DNA from: Pipra filicauda | Lineage: Eukaryota; Chordata; Aves; Passeriformes; Pipridae | Assembly (NCBI RefSeq): GCF_003945595.2 | Contig: NW_024104357.1 | Span: 1 to 64,000, forward strand | Reading direction: 5' to 3' | DNA: 64,000 nucleotides | Part shown: piece after piece, positions 10,917 to 19,693 of the stretch | Layout: every line of letters starts with the position of its first letter | How positions within the stretch are numbered: position 1 is the first letter of the stretch | Notes under the pieces: generated by a model | Databases searched by the model: none | What the model saw: only the letters and a program-made list of their open reading frames with translations | Told to the model about the DNA's origin: nothing | Position numbers and translations under genes: made by a program

Positions 10917-12756
10917 GACCCACTCCCCGCTAACGGGGCGGTCGCCCCGCACAGGCTGCCAGCTGAGGGAGCACAAAGGCTCCCAGACCCAGACCCTGCT
11001 TACAGGCGGGTTCACACCCAGGGAGCCACGGAGCTCGGCCTTCCCCCGAGGACAGGGAGGGCACACGCCCAGCCCCACGCCTGTGAAAGGGTGGGGACCC
11101 CACGGGACACCCGCCTGGTTACAGAGGGTCCCTCCAACCGCCCGCCGGGCACGGGGGACGCACAAAGCCCCACTTACAGGGCCGCCCCCGAGGCCCGGCA
11201 CTCCCAACAGTGGCCTGACGGCCTAAGGCCGGCGGGGGGGGGTGGGGATCACGCTGGCACATCACCAGCAGGACAGGCAGCCCCGCAGCGCAGGCACACG
11301 CCCAGGCCCTGGCTACAGGCGGGTCACGGTGCCTGCACCACCACTAACGGGCTTCGCTCTGTCCTGGGGAAGAAGGGGCAAGGCTGGGCCCTGTCTCCAC
11401 CCGTGGGTTCAGAGGGCACGCCCCGGTTGTTGCACAGAGCCCCTCTTTCCCTCCTGGGAAGTCTAAGCTACACTAGCCTCACTTTTGCTACGGGGGATAA
11501 AACACAAGCTCACTTGCTCACTCACACCGACAAACACAAAAACACAAAGGGGGAACGTCCCAGAAGAGGGAGCAGGCTCTGTGCAGCCAACGCGTGGGGA
11601 GCCATCCCTCCCTCTGGGCAGGAGAGCAGAGCCTCAGCCCTGCCCCGGGCTCTGCAGAGGCCAGAGGGGCCTCAGCACACGGAGGGGCTTCACAACAGGC
11701 CCAGGGACCAAGGCCGTGACACGCCCCAGCTACAGGGGGCCACTCTGGCCAGGGGCCATAAGCAGGCACAAAGGTGCCAGGGGGAAAAGCCCTGCCCTGC
11801 TTACAGGGCGGGCTGGGGGTCAGCAAAAGCCCTGCTCTGCTTACAGGGCGGGCTGGGGGTCAGCAAAAGCCCTGCCCTGCTTACAGGGCGGGCTGGGGGT
11901 CAGCAAAAGCCCTGCCCTGCTTACAGGGCGGGCTGGGGGTCAGCAAAAGCCCTGCTCTGCTTACAGGGCGGGCTGGGGGTCAGCAAAAGCCCTGCCCTGC
12001 TTACAGGGCGGGCTGGGGGTCAGCAAAAGCCCTGCCCTGCTTACAGGGCGGGCTGGGGGTCAGCAAACGCCCTGCCCTGCTTACAGGGCGGGCTGGGGGT
12101 CAGCAAAAGCCCTGCCCTGCTTACAGGGCGGGCTGGGGGTCAGCAAAAGCCCTGCCCTGCTTACAGGGCGGGCTGGGGGTCAGAAAAAGCCCTGCCCTGC
12201 TTACAGGGCGGGCTGGGGGTCAGCAAAAGCCCTGCCCTGCTTACAGGGCGGGCTGGGGCTAGGGAGAGCTCCGTTTCCCCCCTTGGGTGAGGAGATGGGG
12301 GCTCTCACCCTCCTTACAGGGTTGCCCCTCTCTCCAGGCAGCCAAAGGAGCACCATGGCCAAAGGCCAGCAAAGCAAAGCAAAGCAAAGACCCAGCCCTG
12401 CTTACAGGGAGGTCGCCCAGCGCAAAGCCAGCCGGGGCACCCTGAAGGTGCCCGCCGGACTCTTACGGATCCCTGCCCGGGGGGGCCAGGGAGGTGCATT
12501 TGCCCAGAGGGTCCCTGTCGTGCCCCCTCTTGAGCTCGACGCTGCTGCTCCTCTTCTTCGCTCTTGCCTCAAAGTTCCACTGCTGTCTCTTCTTCTCCGA
12601 CGGCTTCTGCCAAGGCAGGAGGACACAATTGAGCCTGAGAAACACCAGCTCCTCCCCAAGAAGGAAACCCGGTCCCTACACCCCCAGAGGGAGATCTCCA
12701 AGCCACTACCCACCCACAGGCCCCCCCAGCTCCACAAGTCCCTCCAAACTTCACTT
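10917..12756 (+). repeat. Macrosatellite unit 4 (3'-truncated)
   Basis: Fourth unit. It has 12 copies of the 40-mer with the 'gtcagc' variant, as in unit 1, including the same 'cagaaaaagc' variant in the penultimate copy. It ends in the segment 'ctccaaacttcactt' at about 12756, so the last ~230 bp of the unit are missing. Proviral DNA follows directly. A 4-bp deletion in 'cttctttcttctcc' (about 12590) is unique to it. Confidence 0.9.
11785..12256 (+). repeat. Nested 40-bp minisatellite, 12 copies (unit 4)
   Basis: Twelve copies at 40-bp spacing from 11785 to the copy at 12225, spacer variant 'gtcagc'. Copies 2 and 5 share a C-to-T change ('ccctgctctgc'). That recurrence at a three-copy interval suggests a local three-copy (120-bp) duplication inside the array. 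One copy (12065) reads 'aaacgcc'. Confidence 0.97.
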
Positions 12757-13143
12757 TGGTCAGGGCACCAGCAGCATTGTCAGCTGCAGGGGCTGCAACG
12801 AGGGGGCAATGGATGGACTGGTGTTGCGGAGTCAGGGGGGTCCTGTAATTCTTTTTGGCTGCGCAGTGGCCGTGATACTTTTGCAGAACAATGGACACAG
12901 CCAGCTTACTCCTGTCATGAGGTGGAAGTTAAAGTGCCTCTTCTGTCACCACCAGTTCAACTAACAGACAACAAATGCGCAACAGTTAAAACACCACCGT
13001 GGCACTCCTACCAAGAAACCAACCCACAGCCCTCGCCAGCCTCAGAACAGCTTCTATGCTGAAGATGGCCTGATAGAGGAGGAAGATTAGAAATTGACAC
13101 CCTAGAAATCTTAGCCGAGCCGTGGCAAACTGAACTCAGCGAG

Positions 13144-13380
13144 ATGAGAGAACCACAAAGAAGACAAGCAGTTTTGGATCCTGCAGAAGAGGAAGAACAG
13201 CAAACATGGCTACAGCTACTACTTCAGCTCGAAGAAGAGAATACAGACTGGGAAAGCACACAAAACATATTCCTGCCCAAGCCGAGACCATCAGTGAAGT
13301 CAAAGTTACCAGTGTTAAAACGGACAATATATATATTGGCTACGTTGCTAACAATAGCAGCTGTTGGTTTTATGCTGTGA
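13144..13380 (+). pseudogene. ERV ORF remnant with single transmembrane helix, possibly an Env N-terminus
   Basis: A 78-codon open frame with an acidic, Gln/Leu-rich N-terminal half, a Lys/Arg-rich stretch, then one hydrophobic segment near residues 62-78 (IYILATLLTIAAVGFML), followed at once by a stop. Acidic region, basic cluster and hydrophobic anchor would suit a retroviral envelope leader. I cannot align it to a specific family by eye. Open frame also continues upstream of the first ATG in the same frame from about 13081. It lies within the A-rich proviral block, so a host gene is unlikely. Confidence 0.3.
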
Positions 13381-13624
13381 GAATTTCAGCTGGAACAACA
13401 CAATCCACCTACTGACACAACCAACAATCTAAAGGTAACATTGCAAAACACAGTACACATACAACTATCAGCTACCATATTTAATTTACTAAGTCAAAAA
13501 AGGAGAACTTTACTAATCAACAAATTATCTATTATTATAAAAGGTTCTTTTGTGTTACGGGGGGGAAGAATAGAAATACTAGGAGGGACCCTTAAATCGA
13601 GTATTTACTTCTCACTATTTTAAA

Positions 13625-14389
13625 ATGCTGTTAGACAATATGCCATACACAATATGGAAAGGCAAACCTAAACAAGTAGCAAAGAAACAACCAATTACAA
13701 TTTCAACTGCAGAAACACATAACCCTTTACACACAGTCACTGCAAAAGCCTTGATAAAGCAAAACAAACAAATCCCTCATACAACACAAGCCCAAAGATG
13801 CCTCACAAGGTTGCAACATACAGCAGTACACACCTCCAAATCCATTCAAAACACAAACATGCATAAATTGGCCTATACTCAAATTAAACAATTAGAATGG
13901 CAGGCAAAGACAGCAGTATCAAACATTTTTAACAAGAGAACAGATGTAACCTTACAATGGCTCTTAAAAAACATCCAAACCTGTTTAACAAGTTTTCTTA
14001 AACTAGCACCCCCAAAACAAAACAGAGACATCATAACCAGCAATAGCCCAGACATTAACCCTGTTTTTATTGGACCCACTGAAATCACTCATTCTGTAGA
14101 ACAGAGGCTGCCTCAGTCAAAGAGGAAGTCAGTTAACAGCGGATTTTTCCCAAAGGCAGTTTCATTGCAGCTAAACCCAAAAGTGGCCCAAGAAACAAAT
14201 AGCCCTAAATCTGTGATACAGTGGCCTTTCCTTAAAACAGAGGTGAGGCATTTACACACAACACTAGAAAACCATATAAACACAGCCTTGCTACGTACAA
14301 AAACCCTTTCACTAATCTATCAATCTCTCAAAGTAGAGAAAAATGGATTTTCATATTTTTTACCCCTGTCTCAGAGTGCAAAAAATTAG
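13625..14389 (+). pseudogene. Unassigned 254-codon ORF in the ERV block
   Basis: The longest frame in the proviral block. It is rich in Lys, Thr, Gln and Asn as expected from the A-rich strand, with heptad-like leucine/isoleucine spacing around residues 95-130. I see no membrane segment, zinc knuckle or polymerase motif. Position and composition say retroviral; the gene (env interior, gag or accessory) cannot be told. A second frame, 14343-14723, overlaps its end by about 47 bases and may continue the same reading after a frameshift. Confidence 0.3.
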
Positions 14390-14723
14390 AATTTTTGAAA
14401 ACCAAGATTTTAGAAATGACTTTTTAGTTAAAGAAAAGGATAAAAAACGCTTCTTGCATAATTGCCTTTGCAAAACAAGAAATAATGTGTTGCCCCTCAA
14501 ACATAACTATGGTTTACTGCTTAACAACTGGGTGGAATTAGATTTTGTCATCTTCTGCCACTATTCCTGTTCCTATAAAAACTTTCCTACTAACTCTGTG
14601 GCTAAACAAACAAGTGACTTGCCTTTTGGTGAGGAAAACGACAAGCAAACCCTTCTCATCTCTCACTCAAAATCTCCTTTCTTACATAATATGGGAAAAA
14701 GAAAGCAAAACATAGCGAACTAA
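14343..14723 (+). pseudogene. Unassigned 126-codon ORF in the ERV block
   Basis: Follows the 13625-14389 frame with a short overlap in another phase. It contains several cysteines in its middle third and repeated Phe/Asn/Lys. There is no recognisable domain. The arrangement suggests the original reading continued through a frameshift near 14343-14389. The assignment to retroviral remains rests only on location, strand and composition. Confidence 0.25.
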
Positions 14724-16229
14724 AACTTTGTTAACTATTCACTCATAGCACTGCCTTTTACATTTTCAAGAAAATATAAATTTTACTTCTAACATTTGTG
14801 GGTTTTTTTCTTTTTTGTTTTCAAATCAGTTTTCTTAAAAGTACTGTAAATTGTCTTCTTAACAATAGAAATAAAGGGTAGAAAATAGTTTAAAAACATT
14901 TACACATGGAATAAAATTTAGCATCTCACCATTTTAAAGCCCAATATATTCATTAATTCAGATTTTTTAAAAATAAAACTGGCTGATACAAAACTTTCAT
15001 TAGGTTTAGCAGTTTCATATTTTTCTAGCTATGCTAAAGAATGCAAGATAAACCTTTATCAATCAGCAAACAAAATTGCTACGCATATTACAAAAACTGG
15101 AGCAATATAAGCAATTTACTAGGGAGATAAATTTGAATTAAATAAATTTACCCACACATTGTTTCAGCATAGATTGCATGCTGATTACCAATCAATTGCT
15201 GGACTCAAGATGAAAAAGAAGATTTGAAACCTTTTTAGTGTACAGAGAGAGAAAAATTCTCTTTGTTGCCTAAAAGTTCTTGCTATTGCCTTTCACTATG
15301 TAAATTGGTGTCATTTTAACCAAAAACATTTATTTCCACAAAACCAAAACACTACGGCTTTAAAATTTTTTTCCTATTTTTTCATTAATTTCCCAGTAGC
15401 CTTATTTGAATTATTAAAAATAAAAGTTATTAGAAGTTATTAAATTCTCAAATACATCCACATACATGCAATTATCATAACAATGTTATTCAAATAATAA
15501 GTATAGAATCTTAAACATCCCCATATTTGTTACATTCAAACATTCTCAAAACATTTTGCAATCACAGAACAACATACATAATGTCAACAAGAGTGCAAAA
15601 TAGCTGCTTGTAAACTGCAACTACCTGAGAGACTGAATTAAACCTGGTTACAGTTGCTCTAACTGATATTATTAAGAAACGGGGACTGTAAAACATTCAA
15701 AAAAAAAATTTAACAGGACCAACAATGGAATCTCCAATACAAAGAAAACTACACAACGAAAGATGTAGTAAGGAAATGGGACACTAAGACCATCTACATC
15801 TGGACAAACTAAAGAAGACAATGTAACAATAAGGTACAAACCGTGGACCAGGACTCTATATAAGTTTTACAACTTACTCATATATGCAAGACATTTAAAT
15901 TGTTTTGTAATTAACCTATGAATGTTATAATTGATTCACGCTATGCTACTTTCACATCTTGAAGGCTCCTTCCTTCGAGATTTCACTAACCCTCATTTAC
16001 CTAGAAAAATACACACCACATAATTCCTTGTTAATCACACAAAATCTAACTCTTACATAAGACACATCCATTCACACACATTCCAGATAGAATAATACAA
16101 CACACACTAGAAAAAGGCAAAAGATACTACCAAATACTAATTTGTTTTGCAATTTCAAACATTCCAAAAACCATAAACGCAAACAGTGATCCTGTATGTT
16201 ATTCAACCAAAGCTAAAACAAATCTCACA
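14724..16229 (+). other. A/T-rich proviral filler without recognisable coding
   Basis: About 1.5 kb with stops in all frames and continued excess of A over G on the + strand. 'tctatataag' at 15852-15861 is TATA-like, but no other promoter element is evident. I see no repeat or RNA gene. Confidence 0.45.
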
Positions 16230-16675
16230 AATCAGAAGATATTCCATTCCACAAACATGCCACACTCACCCACAGAACAATTGTAAAAAGAGCACACTGC
16301 ACACTAAAAGAAATGCTTCAAAGGCAAAAAAGAGGGGAGTTGGTATATAGCCCCCAGGAACGCTTATGGAAAGCATCATATGTTCTAAATTTCTTAAACT
16401 GTGATGATACAAACCATAGCAGGTATGAATACCAACATAAAACTCAAATACTTTCATCTTCCAAAGCACCAGTTATGATTAAAAATCTAATATCTAGGCA
16501 ATGGTCAGGACCAGTAGATCTCAGAACTTGTGGGAGGATATATGCCTGTGTATCCAAGGGTACCAAATTACAAAGGATCTCTTCTAAATGTGTCAGGCCT
16601 TATATTAGCCCTCCCTCACAACTGAAACAATCATCGGAGAAAATGAGTGAAGAAATCGGATTTGAAGAAACATAA
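16230..16675 (+). pseudogene. Class II ERV integrase, end of catalytic core plus C-terminal domain
   Basis: Integrase joins retroviral DNA ends to host DNA. The frame reading through 16262-16675 shows the last core helix region (TIVKRAHCTLKEML), the class II block SPQERLWKASYVLNFLN, and the SH3-like C-terminal domain with WSGPVDL, GRIYACVS and CVRPYISPP. The order and spacing match betaretrovirus/alpharetrovirus-type integrases. The position expected to hold the catalytic glutamate of the D,D-35-E triad, before Arg-Ala-His, is lysine (codon aaa). The first two catalytic aspartates are not found upstream. The enzyme is dead by both truncation and active-site loss. Confidence 0.8.
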
Positions 16676-16678
16676 CTA

Positions 16679-16770
16679 ACAATAGTAAAAGGAACACACC
16701 ACACATTGAGAAACATGCTGTAAAAACACAAAAAAGGGAGGGAAAGAGATATGGGTCTGGTCCCCATATG
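16679..16770 (+). pseudogene. Short tandem repeat of the integrase segment
   Basis: Right after the integrase frame, bases 16679-16770 read again like the core-helix segment (TIVKGTHHTLRNML, stop, KHKKGR). That resembles TIVKRAHCTLKEML and QKRG about 400 bp upstream. The same lysine replaces the catalytic glutamate in both copies. The second copy loses alignment after about 90 bp. It indicates a local duplication or recombination between related proviruses. Confidence 0.55.
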
Positions 16771-17330
16771 TGTAAATCTACATTAATACTTCTTCAAAAC
16801 AGGAACAATCACAAAGAAGCAATAAACAGAACCAAAGGAAACACACAAACAGTAACCAATACAAACCCAAAACTCCATGATTCAAACACAATAAAGGGTT
16901 TAAGAATGCATGTGTTAGGAGAGAATGAAACAGTGGCCACCGGAATGTGAATGAGAAAGTTGAGTGGAGATATGTATGTGTGTGAATGCAAATACACTTT
17001 ACAGCAAGATATCTTAAACACTCATTCAACAACACTACCTCAAACAACACTACTTCAAACACAACATCTACAACCCAACACATTTCCCTTTCAAATAAAG
17101 ATGATGCCTTCACCCAATCACACAAAATTACCCTCAGATAAAAGATTCTACACATCTACAAACCCTGAGTAATTCAAGGTTGCTTGAATATTGCACGAAC
17201 CAATAAAGTTGTAAACAGCTCAATAAAGGCCTTGTGATGATAGGCCCTGGTTTTTATAAACAGTTAAGATAAGATTGGTTACATTAAGGATGTTTAAAAA
17301 ATGTATTGTTTTACAATTTGTTAATTATTT
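16771..17330 (+). other. ERV 3' region between integrase remnant and LTR
   Basis: A-rich DNA with two short frames in tandem (16768-16950 and 16951-17172, separated by a single stop codon) that could be one broken retroviral frame. No membrane-spanning segment typical of an Env transmembrane subunit is visible. About 560 bp is far too short for an env gene, so env was deleted or rearranged. Confidence 0.4.
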
Positions 17331-17343
17331 AGAGAAGGGGAGA
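17331..17343 (+). promoter_or_regulatory. Polypurine tract of the ERV
   Basis: An uninterrupted run of 13 purines (agagaaggggaga) sits directly before the TGTGG that starts the LTR. This is the normal priming site for plus-strand DNA synthesis and supports the LTR boundary and + orientation. Confidence 0.7.
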
Positions 17344-17508
17344 TGTGGCAAGGAATTATGGGAGTTGTAGTTTTCCACGTTCTCACACATGCTCAATCAA
17401 TACTTGATTGTCATTGTTTGGAAGATCACGTGACATGCTTAAGCGCTGTATTTAAACCAAACTGTTTTGTAATAAACCTTAATTCTGCCCTGGCACTTGA
17501 TTGTGTCA
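17344..17508 (+). mobile_element. Short ERV 3' LTR (~165 bp)
   Basis: It starts TGTGGCAAGG after the polypurine tract. It contains the E-box CACGTG in 'atcacgtgac' (17426-17435), a TATA-like TATTTAAA at 17449-17456 and the polyadenylation signal AATAAA at 17471-17476. The signal lies between the TATA box and the expected cap site, the arrangement known from alpharetroviral LTRs with very short R regions. The right end, near TGTGTCA at 17502-17508, is a guess because no second LTR is available to compare. Confidence 0.6.
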
Positions 17509-17560
17509 CCAGCGGGGTTTGTGCCTTATTCACCACCTTACTCACACTTCACCTCACTTA

Positions 17561-18615
17561 CACTTTACCTGAGCTCTTCCCTCAAAACATCCCCTGCATG
17601 TGCTTTCCAAGTTCCCTCAGCTTTACCTCTCTGAAACTCTCAGTCCCCTCTGTGTTACCTCACCAAGGATGACGGAGTTCAAGAAGCTTTTTCCTCAGTA
17701 ACTCCACTGAAACACCCTGCTGCCCCTGCTGCTCAGCAGTCGTTACCTCTGTAACAGCCCAAAATCTGCTCTAGGGCGACACCACAACCTTTCATCGGCT
17801 TCGCTAAAGCGCCTTTCACCTGCTCCCGTCCCACAGACCGGGGGAGGAGCGGGACACCGAGGCTGAGGGGAGGGCGCAGCAGCAGCGACCAACCCGCCCT
17901 TGCTCTGCCCCACCCCGTCTCGTCTCCCTCAGGGCCCTCTCAGGGATCCTCCAGAGCACCCTTTTCGCCCTGTGTCCCTCACAGCACCTAAAGAGACACA
18001 GGAGACACTCACCCCTCGGGGCACCCTCTTCACCCTCAGAGATCGTCAGGGACGTAACGGGCACCTGCCTCCCCCCTCAGCAACATGCGGGAAACCTGCC
18101 TTCCCCTCAGGGACACAGAGAACACACACCTCTCCCTCAGTGACTCTCAAAGTTCCTCGCCGGTACTCAACGCACCCAGTTGCCTCTCAGTGATCCTCAG
18201 CAACAAACAAGGCACCTGCTTTCCCCTCAGCGACCCTCACAGCCCCTCAGGGAACCCTCTTCACCCACAGTGACCCTCCCAGAACCCTCAGCAACACACG
18301 AGGCACCCACTTTCCCCTCAGTGATGTACCAGACACTCACCTCTTCCTCACTGACCCTCAAAGCCCCTCAGTGACACTTGGGGCACCCAATTCCCCCCCC
18401 GTGACCCTCATGGACCCTCAGCGACACACAGCGCACCTGCCTCCCCCTCAGTGACACACAGGACCTCCTCCTTCCCCTCAGTGATACAGGGGGCACCAGC
18501 CTCCTCCTCTTGTGACCCTCAAAACCCCTCAGTGACACTCAGGACTCCGCATATTTCAATTTCCAAAATGTCCCCGACTCAGCTTTTCCCTCCAAGATTT
18601 TCAGTCTGTCCCTCA
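17561..18615 (+). repeat. Macrosatellite 2, unit 1
   Basis: 1055 bp. Differs from unit 2 mainly by lacking 12 bp ('ggaaaagcagcg'-like) in the C-rich segment near 17875 and about 9 bp near 17935. The right portion from about 17930 carries the CCCTCAG subunits. Confidence 0.88.
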
Positions 18616-19693
18616 CACTTTACCTGAGATCTTCCCTCAAAACATCCCCTGCATGTGCTTTCCAAGTTCCCTCAGCTTTACCTCCGTGAAACTCTCAGTC
18701 CCCTCTGCGTTACCTCACCAAGGGTGACGGACTTCAAGAAGCTTTTTCCTCAGTAACTCCACTGAAACACCCTGCTGCCCCTGCTGCTCAACAATCCCTA
18801 CCTCTGTAACAGCCCAAAATCTTCTCTAGGGCAACTTCACAACCTTTCATCGAGTTTCTCTAAAGCACCTTTCACCTGCTCCCGTCCCACAGACCGGGGG
18901 AGGAGCGGGACACCGAGGCTGAGGGGAGGGCGGGAAAAGCAGCGCAGCAGCAGCGACCAACCCGCCCTTGCTCTGCCCCACCCCGTCTCGTCTCCCTCAG
19001 GGCACCCTCAGGGCCCCTCGGTGACCCTCCAGAGCACCCTTTTCACCCTGTGTCCCTCACAGCCCCTAAAGGGACACAGGAGACACTCACCCCTCGGGGC
19101 ACCCTCTTCACCCTCAGAGATCTTCAGGGACACACCGGGCACCTGCCTCCCCCCTCAGCAACATGCGGGAAACCTGCCTTCCCCTCAGGGATACAAAGAA
19201 CACACACCTCTCCCTCAGTGACTCTCAGAGTTCCTCGCTGGTCCTCAAGGCACCCAGTTGCCTCTCAGTGATCCTCAGTAACAAACAAGGCACCTGCTTT
19301 CCCCTCAGCGACCCTCACAGCCCCTCAGGGAACCCTCTTCACCCACAGTGACCCTCCCAGAACCCTCAGCAACACATGAGGCACCCACTTTCCCCTCAGT
19401 GATGTACTGGACACCCACCACTTCCTCACTGACCCTCAAAGCCCCTCAGTGACACTTGGGGCACCCAATTCCTCCCCCGTGACCCTCATGGACCCTCAGC
19501 GACACACAGGGCACCTGCCTCCCCCTCAGTGACACACAGGACCTCCTCCTTCCCCTCAGTGATACAGGGGGCACCAGCCTCCTCCTCTTGTGACCCTCAA
19601 AACCCCTCAGTGACACTCAGGACTCCGCATATTTCAATTTCCAAAATGTCCCCGACTCAGCTTTTCCCTCCAAGATTTTCAGTCTGTCCCTCA
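18616..19693 (+). repeat. Macrosatellite 2, unit 2
   Basis: 1078 bp, the complete reference copy. Very close to unit 1 across its length, including the terminal segment with 'actccgcatatttcaatttc'. Confidence 0.88.

Larger units (their letters stand above)
5067..12756 (+). repeat. GC-rich macrosatellite array, four ~1.9-2.0 kb units
   Basis: Four direct tandem copies of a long unit can be phased on the shared string 'ctccccgctaacggggcggt', which recurs near 5073, 6998, 8904 and 10923. Unit periods are 1925, 1906 and 2019 bp, and the fourth unit breaks off after about 1840 bp. Most of the length difference comes from a nested 40-bp minisatellite whose copy number changes. Apart from that, the units look nearly identical by eye, implying recent amplification or homogenisation. 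The junctions with flanking DNA (5067 and about 12756) are abrupt. I do not recognise it as a named avian satellite. Confidence 0.95.
12757..17343 (+). mobile_element. Degraded class II endogenous retrovirus region
   Basis: About 4.6 kb of strongly A-rich, G-poor + strand sequence between the two macrosatellites. In one sampled line, 13681-13740, I count 28 A, 17 C, 11 T and 4 G. It ends in a polypurine tract (17331-17343) directly before a short LTR. A class II (betaretrovirus-like) integrase C-terminal portion lies at about 16230-16680. The 5' LTR, primer-binding site, gag, protease and reverse transcriptase were not found, and there is no room for a normal env between integrase and LTR. 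It is a rearranged, non-functional relic. ORF remnants at 13144-14723 are unassigned. Confidence 0.7.

Noticed and set aside
9072..12290. Long open frames (467 and 594 codons) that look like repeat-protein genes
   Set aside because: They run through the 40-bp satellite, are open in several phases at once, and break and shift with copy number. This is expected from GC-rich, stop-poor repeats and is not evidence for coding.
17511..17560. Primer-binding site after the LTR, which would make it a 5' LTR
   Set aside because: The bases after the LTR do not resemble a tRNA 3'-end complement and run into the satellite, while a polypurine tract precedes the LTR, so it is the 3' LTR.
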